A stretch of DNA of 64,000 bases from NCBI GenBank assembly GCA_016235665.1, contig JACRJI010000008.1, positions 248,001 to 312,000 on the forward strand, written 5' to 3'. Made by a program: the position numbers and the translations under genes. The first letter of the stretch is position 1. Every line of letters starts with the position of its first letter. Origin of the DNA: a candidate division TA06 bacterium. GTDB taxonomy: Bacteria; Edwardsbacteria; AC1; EtOH8. Below, one piece after another: positions 12,199 to 21,818 of the stretch. The notes beneath the pieces were generated by a model. The model had not been told where the DNA came from, ran no database searches, and saw only the letters and a program-made list of their open reading frames with translations.

Positions 12199-15100
12199 CG
12201 GTTGATCCCAAATTTCTCCAATATTCGGTAAAAATGCCTTACAGAGACACCATAAATTTTTGCGGCTTTGGTATAATTGCCTTCCGTTGCCTCTAAAATC
12301 CTCAATATTTTCTCTTTTTGGGTGCTATTTATCTCTTGTTTCAAAGTTTGACCTGATTCCAGGAAGTAACCGTCGATCTCCAGATCTTTGCCGGTTATAA
12401 CCTTTTCCTGTGCCAAAAGCACCGCTTTTTGAATTGTATTTTCCAGTTCCCTGATATTGCCGGGCCAGGAATTAATGATGATGGATCTCCGGGCTTCTTC
12501 AGTAAAGGTCAGCCGGCCTTTATTATGCTTTTTCTGGAACTTGTTTTTGAAATATTCGGCCAGGATCAGCACATCGTCCCCCCTTTCCCTTAAAGGCGGA
12601 ATGTCTATCTTTATCCCCTTAAGCCGGTAGTAAAGGTCCTCCCGGAACCTCCCCTCGTTGATCTCGATCTCCAGGTCCTTGTTGGTGGCGCAGATCATCC
12701 GGACATCCACATGGCTGACCGCATCGCTGCCGACCCGCCTGATCTCCCCTGCCTCTATCACCCTTAAAAGCCTGGCTTGCACTCCGGGGCTGGCGCTGGC
12801 GATCTCGTCCAAAAATACCGTACCTCCGTCGGCCGCCTCAAACAGCCCGGTCTTGTCCCTGTTGGCCCCGGTGAACGCCCCTTTGATATAGCCGAACAAC
12901 TCGGATTCCAGCAAAGTCTCCGGCAGGGAGCCGCAGTCCAAAGCCAAAAACTTCTTGTCCTTACGGGACGAAAGCTGATGCACTATCTGGGCCGCCATTT
13001 CCTTGCCGGTGCCCGATTCCCCGTCCAGCAGCACTGTTACATCGGTGGGAGCAGCGGCTTTGATCCGCTTGATCATGCTTTTGACCGCTGCCGAATTACC
13101 GATCATTCCCAACAAAGCCTTGGACCCAGAGCCATGATGCTCCCGGCTTTTTGATCGTAATTCTTCCAGCAACCGGTGGCTTTCAATGACCGCTCCCAGG
13201 ATCTGGGCCAAAGCTTTGGTGAAATCCCTTTGGGCCTGGTTGAAAATTCCGCTTTTAAGACGGGAATCAAGATATATGGCTCCCAGCGTTCCTTCCCGCG
13301 ATCTTAAGGGCAGGCATAACAATGAACGGATGGCATTTCGCTTGACGCTCAAGCGGGAGCTGAGGGTTTCATCCAATTGAGCATCGTTGGAGACCACCAT
13401 GGTCTCCCCGGCGGCTGCCGCCATCACGGCATTGGAGGAAAACTCCAGCGCGTCGTGCTGGGTATCGGGATCCAGATCAGTCTTGGCTGCCAGAAACAGT
13501 TTTGAATTCTCATCCATTAAGAACAGGCCGCCCCTTTCGGCGTTAAGAAGCTTGACCGTTACATCCAGGCAGCTTTGGGCCAGCTCGGCCTGGTTCCTGC
13601 CGGGATCCAGCAAGGCAGCGATCTGATACAGCCCTTCCAGCATTTGAGTTCCGGGCATGATATTGCCCGGGGCAAACAACTGATGGACTGCTGCCAGGAT
13701 GGTGTTTCTTGTCCGCTCCAGGTAAACCGGCGCTCCCATTTTTTGGAACTCGGCCTCGGCAAATAGCAGACCGGGCATCATTTTTTCCGCATCGGTAAAG
13801 CCATCCGATGATATGGCTAATTCTCCCGTCTTCAGCCAGGTTTTGGCGGATTCTGCCGGATCGCCGTTGTCCTTAAGCTCGCCTGCGGCCTCCATGGCTA
13901 GGTCCAGGCCTTTTTTCAGATCACCGTTTTTAGCCATATATATTCCTTCCAGCATTTTAAGCTGCGCCTTTTCAGTTTCGTCTTCAGTCTTGTTTCTTGC
14001 CATTACTAAAAGATCGTTCATCTTTATAAGGTCGTTGAGACCACCGGCAGCCAAAGCCCCGTAATAAAGACAATCCCAGTGAATTTTTTGCGATGAAACC
14101 ACCATAGCTTTTTGGATGAAATCCAAGCCTTCGCCATATCGGTCGTCTTCTGTATAAACAATTCCAATGTCTTTTCTAATAATACTTGCCACATGATCTA
14201 ACTCATTTTTTAATGCTAAATCCAGGCAACGTGTAAGTGTTTTTATTGCGTATTCAATTTTACCCAAAAGGTGATCTTTTAATGCAGCGTTAGCAAGACT
14301 TATTAACATGCCCTGCACATCGGCAATTTCATTGTAAACATTATATGCTGCCAAATATTTTTCTTTTGAAAGGTTTGTTTGATCTAACTTTCCATATACT
14401 AACGCTAAATTAACAATTATATTGGCTTGCAGAGCAAAACCATCACCCACATTAAAATTGTTTTCCGCCTTTTGCAAACATAAAAGAGCATTGCCCCAAT
14501 CTTTTAATCTAATGTTTATTAAACCCAAGTTGCACCAGGCATAGCATAAAATACCATATTGCCCTTCTTGTTCTATCAGGTTGATGCACGTTTCAATATA
14601 TGATTTGGCTTTAGTTAAATTACCAGCCTGCAATAAACTGTACCCTAAAATATTCAATAATTTCGCTTTCCCCGTTACGTCGGGGGTTTCAATCAAGGCG
14701 GCCTTTTCGGCCCAACAAACAACCTGTTCAAAATCATTTAATAAATGATGATGCCGGGCCAAAGAATTATATATCTCAAAGCATGTGCTGTCGGAACATT
14801 GGCTTGAGTCTGCGCTTTTCAAAGCTTCGTCCAAGGCAGCCCCGCCCTCATCCATTTTTCCCTGCAGTCCAAGCACCCAGCCCTTATAGGCCAGATACAG
14901 GCAATGCTGATCGGCAGTCCTGATTGATTGGACCCCGGATTCCAGTGCATCCAATGCCGGTATATATTCGCCCTTGTTGGCATATAGTTTGGACAATATC
15001 TGGTAATAATCCCACTCTCCGGAAAGCTTTCCCGCCATTGCTTCCCATAATTCTATGGCCGGAGCCCACCGGCTTGTCCGTTGGTAAAGGTCTACCAGTT

Positions 15101-16919
15101 TCCTGGCCATTTGAACCTGTTCCTTGATCACCAGCCGGCCGGAATCAATCAACAGCCGTCCAATATACAGCATCTTCTCCAGATCATTGACGCTCTTGGC
15201 CTGTTCAAATAATCTTTTGCCTTCGGATAACCATTGCTGCTGCATATTTATTTCATCCCAGAATATCCAGCGGGCCAAAGAAGGTGCTTCATTTTTCAGG
15301 CCGGACGCTGCCGGGGCTGTCATCACCGTTTTTAAACTACGATCAGTTTGTTCCAGGATGAAAGACCGCAGAATGTCCCCATCCACCCGGCCGCTGTCAT
15401 CCAGCCAATAGTCCGGATCGGAGACCGCCGCTGTCTTCTGTGATACCGCATCGCCTTCCAGGCATATCTTCTTCAAAGTCTCCCGGCCTTCATTGTCAAG
15501 GCTTTTCCAGCGCCGGCCAATGTCGGCGGCTATATCCTCCGGAATGGTCCGGTCGAAAAACATTTTTTGCCAGTCTATCTGCCAATGGTTCTGTTTTTGT
15601 CCAATGACAGCGCTGGCTTGGCAATATTTCAGATACAACCTGGCAAATGTAATATTACTTCCGGCTTTACGCCAGATCCAATCGGACAGGTTGTACAGTT
15701 CCCAGGCGCTGATCCCGGTTAAATAGTTAGAAAGAACATTGCAGTATTCATGCTTTTGGAATTTTAGCAAAGCCGCATTGCCGATTTTAGGAAACCGGTG
15801 ATTTGACGGGTTAATGGCAACTACTGTTTGGCCGGGCCTTTCTTTTAACCAGTCCAGGGTATCTCCGTCCGTTATACCATCTATCAGCAAAACTGTATCT
15901 GGCGGAATAACCTGATACAATTTATCCTCTTCTATCCGTCCGGCATTCAAACAGGCTGATGAAAGTCCGGCCATCTGGCTGATAAAGTTCAATTCTCTTA
16001 AAAAAGATGTCTTTCCCCTGCCTGGTCCGGCTGAAACAATAAACAGGCCGGATCTCCCCGGACGCAAATGTTCCACGGCTTTTGCCAGAGCCGCGTTTTG
16101 GCCGGAATAGCGAAAGGACCCCGGGGGTTCCAGACAACATCCACTGCCGGAATGACTCAAGGCCTGAATCAGCTGAGATGCTGAATGATATCTTTCCTGG
16201 GGCCAAAAGCTCAAAGCTTTTATCCCGATCTCGGATTGCTTGTCATCCAATGTTTCCCTGAGCCGCAGGCTCCATGACTGATTTTCCTCCAGCCGGTCCT
16301 TGGCCGACGGAAGTTGCCCGGTCATCATCTGAAATAGCAGCAAGCCCAGACTGTAGACATCGGAACTTTGGGTGGGCCCGGCGCTGCCGCTTAGAACCTC
16401 AGGAGCCGAGTATTCGGCGGTACCGGTAAAGCCGGAACTTAGTTCAGCGCTTGTTTTCCGGGCCAGCCCCAGGTCTATCAGCTTTACCCTTCCCTCCGGA
16501 CCTATCAGGATATTTCCCGGCTTGATGTCTCCGTGGATGTATTCCCGCCCATGGAGATATGCCACAATGCCGGCCATCCTGACCCAGATATCCCACAGCT
16601 CTTTTTTGTCCGGCTGGTTCTGCTGAATATAGGTGTCCAAAGTGGCTCCGGAAAAATGTTCAAAGGCGGCCAGGGACTTTTCATCCTGGCAATAATAGTC
16701 AAAAGCCTTCAGCAGGCCGGAATGGTCCATCCGGTAAAGCCGGATGAACTCCAGTTTCAAGTCATGGCCCGAGCCCTTAACAGATATCTTGACCACTACA
16801 GACCGGCCGGTCAGCCTGTCTTCGGCCAGGTATACTTCGCCTTCCCCTCCCTGCCCCAATTTTTCCAGGGCTCGGTAACGCCAGTGCAGTTCTGTTTTAT
16901 GTTTTACGGTTTGGCTCAT
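12180..16919 (-). CDS. Ser/Thr kinase - ATPase - TPR - GAF - sigma-54 activator fusion, 1579 aa
   Basis: Residues 1-265 are a protein kinase: GQGGEGEVYLA loop, VVVKIS lysine, HGDIKPGN catalytic loop (about 130), DLG in place of DFG, SAPE. Near residue 300 SAGPGRGKTSFLREL is a P-loop with a Walker B-like VLLIDG, as in AAA/STAND ATPases. About 560-1060 is TPR-like helical repeat, and 1090-1255 a GAF domain. From 1270 the sigma-54 AAA+ module has GESGTGKE (Walker A), GAFTGA (sigma-54 contact) and FLDEI (Walker B). A Fis-type helix-turn-helix ends the protein. It is cytoplasmic. TTGAAA-N17-TATACT ends 7 bases before the ATG, so the message is probably leaderless. The TPR-coding part (about 14.1-14.7 kb) is clearly more AT-rich than both ends. 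Likely target: the small-gene operon beginning at 11911. Confidence 0.9.
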   Translation of the reverse strand: MSQTVKHKTELHWRYRALEKLGQGGEGEVYLAEDRLTGRSVVVKISVKGSGHDLKLEFIRLYRMDHSGLLKAFDYYCQDEKSLAAFEHFSGATLDTYIQQNQPDKKELWDIWVRMAGIVAYLHGREYIHGDIKPGNILIGPEGRVKLIDLGLARKTSAELSSGFTGTAEYSAPEVLSGSAGPTQSSDVYSLGLLLFQMMTGQLPSAKDRLEENQSWSLRLRETLDDKQSEIGIKALSFWPQERYHSASQLIQALSHSGSGCCLEPPGSFRYSGQNAALAKAVEHLRPGRSGLFIVSAGPGRGKTSFLRELNFISQMAGLSSACLNAGRIEEDKLYQVIPPDTVLLIDGITDGDTLDWLKERPGQTVVAINPSNHRFPKIGNAALLKFQKHEYCNVLSNYLTGISAWELYNLSDWIWRKAGSNITFARLYLKYCQASAVIGQKQNHWQIDWQKMFFDRTIPEDIAADIGRRWKSLDNEGRETLKKICLEGDAVSQKTAAVSDPDYWLDDSGRVDGDILRSFILEQTDRSLKTVMTAPAASGLKNEAPSLARWIFWDEINMQQQWLSEGKRLFEQAKSVNDLEKMLYIGRLLIDSGRLVIKEQVQMARKLVDLYQRTSRWAPAIELWEAMAGKLSGEWDYYQILSKLYANKGEYIPALDALESGVQSIRTADQHCLYLAYKGWVLGLQGKMDEGGAALDEALKSADSSQCSDSTCFEIYNSLARHHHLLNDFEQVVCWAEKAALIETPDVTGKAKLLNILGYSLLQAGNLTKAKSYIETCINLIEQEGQYGILCYAWCNLGLINIRLKDWGNALLCLQKAENNFNVGDGFALQANIIVNLALVYGKLDQTNLSKEKYLAAYNVYNEIADVQGMLISLANAALKDHLLGKIEYAIKTLTRCLDLALKNELDHVASIIRKDIGIVYTEDDRYGEGLDFIQKAMVVSSQKIHWDCLYYGALAAGGLNDLIKMNDLLVMARNKTEDETEKAQLKMLEGIYMAKNGDLKKGLDLAMEAAGELKDNGDPAESAKTWLKTGELAISSDGFTDAEKMMPGLLFAEAEFQKMGAPVYLERTRNTILAAVHQLFAPGNIMPGTQMLEGLYQIAALLDPGRNQAELAQSCLDVTVKLLNAERGGLFLMDENSKLFLAAKTDLDPDTQHDALEFSSNAVMAAAAGETMVVSNDAQLDETLSSRLSVKRNAIRSLLCLPLRSREGTLGAIYLDSRLKSGIFNQAQRDFTKALAQILGAVIESHRLLEELRSKSREHHGSGSKALLGMIGNSAAVKSMIKRIKAAAPTDVTVLLDGESGTGKEMAAQIVHQLSSRKDKKFLALDCGSLPETLLESELFGYIKGAFTGANRDKTGLFEAADGGTVFLDEIASASPGVQARLLRVIEAGEIRRVGSDAVSHVDVRMICATNKDLEIEINEGRFREDLYYRLKGIKIDIPPLRERGDDVLILAEYFKNKFQKKHNKGRLTFTEEARRSIIINSWPGNIRELENTIQKAVLLAQEKVITGKDLEIDGYFLESGQTLKQEINSTQKEKILRILEATEGNYTKAAKIYGVSVRHFYRILEKFGINRDINVN

Positions 16920-16926
16920 AGACTGA

Positions 16927-16955
16927 AGTATACCCTCTTAGCATATATATTTCAA
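16927..16955 (-). promoter_or_regulatory. Sigma-70 promoter giving a leaderless transcript
   Basis: TTGAAA (16955-16950), 17-base spacer, TATACT (16932-16927). Only 7 bases separate the -10 element from the ATG at 16919, so transcription should start at or next to the start codon. No Shine-Dalgarno is present at a useful distance. Confidence 0.65.
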
Positions 16956-16990
16956 GTCTAAATAATATTTGATTTTACCTGTGACACATG

Positions 16991-17022
16991 AAAAGCCCCC
17001 GGATCGCTCCGGAGGCTTTTTA
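16991..17022 (-). terminator. Terminator of the efflux operon
   Basis: AAAAGCC, CCGGA, loop TCGC, TCCGG, then GGCTTTTT: a stem of about 12 bp with one bulged pair and a T-run on both sides. It lies 76 bases past the stop of the MacB-like permease gene and ends the tetR-to-permease operon. Confidence 0.85.
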
Positions 17023-17097
17023 TGTTATTATATTATTAGCCCAGTCCTTACTGGTCAGCCTAAGTTTTACGCAGGCAGATGGCTGGGCTAAATATTT

Positions 17098-18336
17098 TTA
17101 CTCGTATCTCAAAGCCTCTATAGGATCCAGATCGGCCGCCCTTTGGGCCGGATACCAGCCAAAGAATATCCCCACCGCGGCCGAAAAGCCGAAGCCCAGC
17201 AGCACCGACCACCAGCTGACCGAAGCCGGCAGTTTTATGACCAGAGAGACCAGCCCGGCCAGGATGAAGCCCAGGATCATCCCGGTAACGCCGCCCACCA
17301 GGGAAAGCGAAACCGCCTCGATGATGAACTGGCGCATGATGTCCTTCTTGCGGGCTCCGATGGCCTTGCGGATGCCGATCTCTTTGATCCGCTCGCTGAC
17401 CGACACCAGCATGATGTTCATGATGCCGATGCCGCCCACCAGCAGCGACAACAGGGTCACGCCGATCATCAGCCCAAAGACACCGGCGGTGATCTTCTTG
17501 AAGATCCCCATCAGCTGGTCGGCGGTGACGATGCCAAAATCATCCGGTTTGGATGGCGGAACTTTGCGCCTCCGGCGCAGAAGCTCAGTGACCTCATCCT
17601 TGGCGGTCTCGATGTGGGCCAAGTCCAGCGGCTGGACCGCGATGGTCACCGAACCGCCCCGGCCCCGGTTGCGGATCTGCCCGGTGAAAATCTTCTCAAA
17701 GGTGGAAATGGGGATGATGATCATGTTGTCCTGGTCATTGCCCAGGAATGATCCCTTTTTACCCAGCAGGCCTATCACCTCAAAGCGGTTGCCGCCGATG
17801 ATCACTTCCTTGCCCAGGGGATCCTGATGGCCGAACAGTTTTTCCACCACGGTCGAGCCTAGCATGGCCACCTGGCGGCTGTGCACCATATCTACGTTGG
17901 ACAGGGGCCGTCCGTCGATGATCTCGTATTCGGCAATGAACTGGTAGTCGGTGGTGGTGCCGTTGACCTCGGTGCCCAGCACCTCCTGCTTCTGGTACTT
18001 GACATTGGCCATATTGTCCAGGATGGGGGCCACCCGCAGCACCGAGGGGCAGTTGTCCCTGACGGCATACGCGTCCTCGATGGTCAGGTTCTTGCGGCCC
18101 CTGGTATTAAGCCAGTCTTCGTGGCTCATCACCAATCCCTGTTTCTGAACATAGAGGGTGGTGGTACCCAGCGACGACAGCTGTTTGGCTATCATCTTGT
18201 TGAAGCCGTCTATCAAAGCCAGCATGCCGATCACCGTCAGTACCCCGATCATGATGCCCAAGGTGGTCAGCCCCGAGCGGAGCTTGTGAGCCCAGATGGC
18301 GTCAAAGGCCAGCCGGACCGATTCCCAGATATTCAT
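17098..18336 (-). CDS. MacB-like ABC transporter permease, 412 aa
   Basis: One N-terminal span (LRSGLTTLGIMIGVLTVIGMLAL) precedes a large periplasmic domain (about 45-285). Three C-terminal FtsX-type spans follow (VFGLMIGVTLLSLLVGGIGIMNIML, AVSLSLVGGVTGMILGFI, WWSVLLGFGFSAAVGIFFG). RIKEIGIRKAIGA and the terminal PAQRAADLDPIEALRYE are hallmarks of the MacB family. It pairs with the ATPase at 18399 and adaptor at 19086; with the TolC-type channel it would form a tripartite exporter. The substrate (drug, peptide or lipoprotein) cannot be told. It ends the operon before a good terminator. Confidence 0.92.
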   Translation of the reverse strand: MNIWESVRLAFDAIWAHKLRSGLTTLGIMIGVLTVIGMLALIDGFNKMIAKQLSSLGTTTLYVQKQGLVMSHEDWLNTRGRKNLTIEDAYAVRDNCPSVLRVAPILDNMANVKYQKQEVLGTEVNGTTTDYQFIAEYEIIDGRPLSNVDMVHSRQVAMLGSTVVEKLFGHQDPLGKEVIIGGNRFEVIGLLGKKGSFLGNDQDNMIIIPISTFEKIFTGQIRNRGRGGSVTIAVQPLDLAHIETAKDEVTELLRRRRKVPPSKPDDFGIVTADQLMGIFKKITAGVFGLMIGVTLLSLLVGGIGIMNIMLVSVSERIKEIGIRKAIGARKKDIMRQFIIEAVSLSLVGGVTGMILGFILAGLVSLVIKLPASVSWWSVLLGFGFSAAVGIFFGWYPAQRAADLDPIEALRYE

Positions 18337-18398
18337 AATGATATTCCTTTGAAGCTGTAGGCTATAAGCTTAGGGCTGATAGCATAAAGCTAAGAGTT

Positions 18399-19079
18399 TT
18401 ATTTCCTTACTATTTGGTCGGCCACGATCTCTCCGTCCAGTATCCGCACCATTCGCCGGGCATGCTCGCCCACCTTTTGGTCGTGGGTCACCAGGATCAC
18501 TGTCTTTCCTTCCTGGTGCAGCCGGTCGAACAAGGCCATGATCTCCACCCCGGTCTTGCTGTCCAGATTGCCGGTGGGCTCGTCGGCCAGCAGGATGGCC
18601 GGATTGTTAACCAGGGCCCTGGCGATTGAAACCCGCTGCCGTTCGCCCCCGGACATCTCGGTGGGCTTGTGGTGGATCCGGTGGGCCAGCCCCACCGACT
18701 CCAGCGAAGACACGGCCTTGGCCTTTCTGGTCTGGGCGTCAACCCCGGCGTACTGCATGGGCAGTTCCACGTTGTGCAGGGCCGAGGAGCGGGGCAACAG
18801 GTTGAAGGTCTGGAATACGAATCCGATCTTCTTGTTGCGCACCACCGCCAGCTGGTCGTCGTCCATTTCAGAGACCATCAGTCCGTCCAGGTGATAACTG
18901 CCGGTGGTGGGGGTGTCCAGACAGCCGATCAGGTTCATCAGGGTGGATTTGCCGGAGCCTGAAGGGCCCATGATGGACACGTACTCCCCGGCCGTGATGT
19001 CCAGCGACACCCTTTTCAGGGCGTCCACCGCTACCCCGTCCATCTTATAGGTTTTTGACAGGTTCTCCATTTTTATCAT
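18399..19079 (-). CDS. MacB/LolD-type ABC transporter ATPase, 226 aa
   Basis: Complete ATPase: Walker [10 protein letters not shown] (about 39-47), Q-loop FQTFNLLPR, signature [15 protein letters not shown], Walker [15 protein letters not shown]-loop VTHD. The FQTFNLLP and DEPTGNLDS wording is typical of the MacB/LolD/FtsE subgroup. The start sits 6 bases after the stop of the adaptor gene, so translation is coupled. It would energise the permease encoded next. Confidence 0.94.
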   Translation of the reverse strand: MIKMENLSKTYKMDGVAVDALKRVSLDITAGEYVSIMGPSGSGKSTLMNLIGCLDTPTTGSYHLDGLMVSEMDDDQLAVVRNKKIGFVFQTFNLLPRSSALHNVELPMQYAGVDAQTRKAKAVSSLESVGLAHRIHHKPTEMSGGERQRVSIARALVNNPAILLADEPTGNLDSKTGVEIMALFDRLHQEGKTVILVTHDQKVGEHARRMVRILDGEIVADQIVRK

Positions 19080-19085
19080 AAGGGC

Positions 19086-20357
19086 CTACTTTCCGGCATT
19101 ATCTTGTTTTCCGGCCGCCTTGGCTGTACCGGTCTTGATCTTGTCATTGTGTTTCAGGTTCCGCAGCACGCTGAAAGGCCCTTTGATCACTTCCTGGCCT
19201 TCGGTCAGACCGCTGACCACCTCGATGTTTTCCTGATCCGATGTTCCTGTCTGCACTGGCGTAATTACCGCCCGGCCCTTTTCCATCACATAGACCACTT
19301 CCTGCTCCTTCTCCTTGACCCTCTTGCCGTCATTGGAGCTGTCGTCCGCCAGGGCGGTCCCTTTTCCGCCCTTGTCCTTTTTGGGGTCCGCCTGTTTGCG
19401 CTCCGCCTCCGCCTTGCGCATCACCACCGATTGGATTGGTATCAGCATGATGCCTGTCTTATGGGCGGTGGTGATCTCCACGTTGGCCGACATCCCGGAC
19501 TTGAGGTCTGTTGATTTGTCTATGATCCTGGTCTTGACGGTATAGTTCACCGAGGCGTTGCTGGTGGAGGAAGAACTGGAAGAGATGGCGGCGTTGCCCA
19601 CCTCGGAGACCACTCCCTTGAATGTTCTGCCGATGATGGCGTCCACTTCCACCTGGGCCTCCTGCCCCAGCTTGATATCCTTGACATCGCTCTCGTCCAC
19701 CTGGGCCTCCACCTCCATCTGCGACAGGTCGGCCACGGTCATGATCACCGACCCGGCATTGTTCATGGTCCCGGTGACCACCACTTCCCCCACCTCCACG
19801 TTGAGCTGCACTACCGTGCCGTTGATGGGCGAGGTGATGGTGGTCTTGGCGTAGGTGTCCTGGGCCTGCTCCAGCGAAGCCTCGGCCTGGGTCAGCCGGG
19901 CCCGGTCCAGGTTGTACTGGGTGGTGGTGGCCTCGTTCTCCTCTTGGGATATCAGCCCGGCGGCAAAAAGTTCCTGCTTGCGCTTGTAGATCAGCTCGGT
20001 CTGGGCCAGGTTGGCCTGGGCCAGCTCCAGGCTGGCTTTGTTCTGCTTGACCTGGGCGGCATAGCTGGCGGGGTCGATCTGCACCAGCACCTGTCCCTGG
20101 CGGACCTTGTCTCCCTCCTTGACCGGCAGCCTGGTGATCTTGCCCATCACATAAGCCGAGATCTGAACCTCGGTCTCGGCCTTGACGTTGCCTGGGGCCG
20201 AGACGGTGGAGATGATCTCACCCGTTTTGACCTTGGCCGACTGGATGGTCAGTTTCTTGCTGCCCCGGGCGATGTTGGAAACGACCAAGATCAGCACCAG
20301 CAGCACCGCACCGGATATGATCCATAATTTTTTGCTTTTGAGATTGATCTTTTTCAC
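19086..20357 (-). CDS. MacA/HlyD-type periplasmic adaptor, 423 aa
   Basis: An N-terminal membrane anchor (LWIISGAVLLVLILVVSNIA) is followed by a biotinyl-lipoyl-like half motif (ISAYVMGKITRLPVKEGDKV), a helical hairpin (about 95-170) and the second half motif (TSPINGTVVQLNVEVGEVV). The beta-barrel region carries VEAQVDESDVKDIKLGQEA. The C-terminal part includes an unusually charged insertion (KQADPKKDKGGKGTALADD) before VVYVMEKG. Known MacA proteins link the permease to a TolC channel. Confidence 0.92.
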   Translation of the reverse strand: MKKINLKSKKLWIISGAVLLVLILVVSNIARGSKKLTIQSAKVKTGEIISTVSAPGNVKAETEVQISAYVMGKITRLPVKEGDKVRQGQVLVQIDPASYAAQVKQNKASLELAQANLAQTELIYKRKQELFAAGLISQEENEATTTQYNLDRARLTQAEASLEQAQDTYAKTTITSPINGTVVQLNVEVGEVVVTGTMNNAGSVIMTVADLSQMEVEAQVDESDVKDIKLGQEAQVEVDAIIGRTFKGVVSEVGNAAISSSSSSTSNASVNYTVKTRIIDKSTDLKSGMSANVEITTAHKTGIMLIPIQSVVMRKAEAERKQADPKKDKGGKGTALADDSSNDGKRVKEKEQEVVYVMEKGRAVITPVQTGTSDQENIEVVSGLTEGQEVIKGPFSVLRNLKHNDKIKTGTAKAAGKQDNAGK

Positions 20358-20451
20358 TTGGTCACTCCTGAAATTTAGATTTGAAACGTTGTATTTATTC
20401 AGACAATCGTGAAATCCTGTAAATCCTGTCTATTCCCGGAAAGGTCTGTCG

Positions 20452-21735
20452 TTACCATTTGCCCAAAGCCTTGTCCAGCCTGGCCAGGGAAAGGTAATAA
20501 TCGCACAAAGTATTGGTGGCCTGCTGCTGGGCCTGGTTATAGGTCAGCTGGCTGGACAAAAGGTCCAGCACCGAGGCAGATCCTAACCGGTATTTTTCAG
20601 TGGTCAGCTTGTAATCTTCGGAAGCTTGCTGCAGCAGATCCGTCACCAGGCCGATGGCTTCCCGGGACATCGCCAGGCTCAGTTTGGCCAGCTTCAACTC
20701 GGAATAGACCGCCTGCCGGGAAGAAAAGAGATCGGCATCGGCAATTTTCAACTGGGCGGCGGCTTGGCGGATGCGGGAAGCGGAAATGCCTCCGTCAAAA
20801 ACATTCCAATTCAATGATAGTGACGCGCTCCAAGAATCGTGTTCCATCCAATCAGAGTTGCCTTTGAACTGGCGGGAATCTGAATAGCCGTAATTATAAG
20901 AACCGGAAAGATAAGGGAGTTTATCCAGCCAGGCAGACCAAAGCCCGGCTTTTTTGCTTTTTTGGTTCTTGCTGGCCAAACGATAGGCCGGGTTCTGTTC
21001 CAGTTCGGAGGCAGTTACGCTGTCGCTGACCGCTTTCATAAGACCGGTGTCGGGAAAGACCAGGTTGGGGTTGATGACCGCTTCACCTGAAAGCCCCAGC
21101 AGACCGGCCAATGACTGCTTGGCGGTCAACAGATTGCTCTCGGCAGAAAGCAGGTCCACCCGGTTCTGGGTCAGCCGGACCTGGATCTTTAGCATGTCGG
21201 CCCGGCTTAAGGAACCCAGTTGAAACATGGCTTCGGCTCTCTTGGCCTGTTCCTGGCTTTGTTTGACGGAAGACCGGGCCACTTCCACCGCCTTTTCCAG
21301 CTTGGCCAGGCCGTAGAACGCCTCCTTGACCCGGTAGGCCAGCGAAGCCACCGATAGTTGATAAGCCGCCCCGGCCGACTGCCGGGCCAGCGCCGTGCCG
21401 GTGATGCCTGCCCAGCCGGACAGATTCACCAGGCTCATGCCCACATTTAGCCCTGTGCTGTAGGTATCGGAATGCCCGTTTTGGTCGATGGTGGCCGGGC
21501 CTCTTTGGGTATAGCTTGAGCTGCCCGATAGATGGGGAAGAATGGTTCCCACCGAACCCTGCAGCGAGGCACCGGCCAGGCTCAGGTTGGCCTGGGCTTT
21601 TTTGATCTCCGGGCTTTGTTTTAAGGCCAGGGAAACGCATTGTTCCACAGTCAGAGAATCAGCAGCATGTGCCAAACCCGCCCAGGCCAAGTAAAACGCC
21701 ATAGAAAACAGGTATAATTTCCTCATTTTGTTCAT
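20452..21735 (-). CDS. TolC-family outer membrane efflux protein, 427 aa
   Basis: Signal peptide MRKLYLFSMAFYLAWAGLAHA, then two OEP repeats: SLTVEQCVSLALKQSPEIKKAQANL starts the first and a matching LASKNQKSKKAGLW helix starts the second. Long coiled-coil helices (AEASL/AKRAEAMFQLGSLSRADML and KYRLGSASVLDLLSSQLTYNQA) are the periplasmic barrel. It fits the family length. It is the first structural gene after tetR and would be the outer channel for the MacAB-like pump. Confidence 0.92.
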   Translation of the reverse strand: MNKMRKLYLFSMAFYLAWAGLAHAADSLTVEQCVSLALKQSPEIKKAQANLSLAGASLQGSVGTILPHLSGSSSYTQRGPATIDQNGHSDTYSTGLNVGMSLVNLSGWAGITGTALARQSAGAAYQLSVASLAYRVKEAFYGLAKLEKAVEVARSSVKQSQEQAKRAEAMFQLGSLSRADMLKIQVRLTQNRVDLLSAESNLLTAKQSLAGLLGLSGEAVINPNLVFPDTGLMKAVSDSVTASELEQNPAYRLASKNQKSKKAGLWSAWLDKLPYLSGSYNYGYSDSRQFKGNSDWMEHDSWSASLSLNWNVFDGGISASRIRQAAAQLKIADADLFSSRQAVYSELKLAKLSLAMSREAIGLVTDLLQQASEDYKLTTEKYRLGSASVLDLLSSQLTYNQAQQQATNTLCDYYLSLARLDKALGKW

Positions 21736-21818
21736 TTTTATCCATTTTAGTGATTATTGGGTATTATCTTTAAACTGGAAATACTATTATATTACGCAAA
21801 AAACCTGATAAAAGTTTC

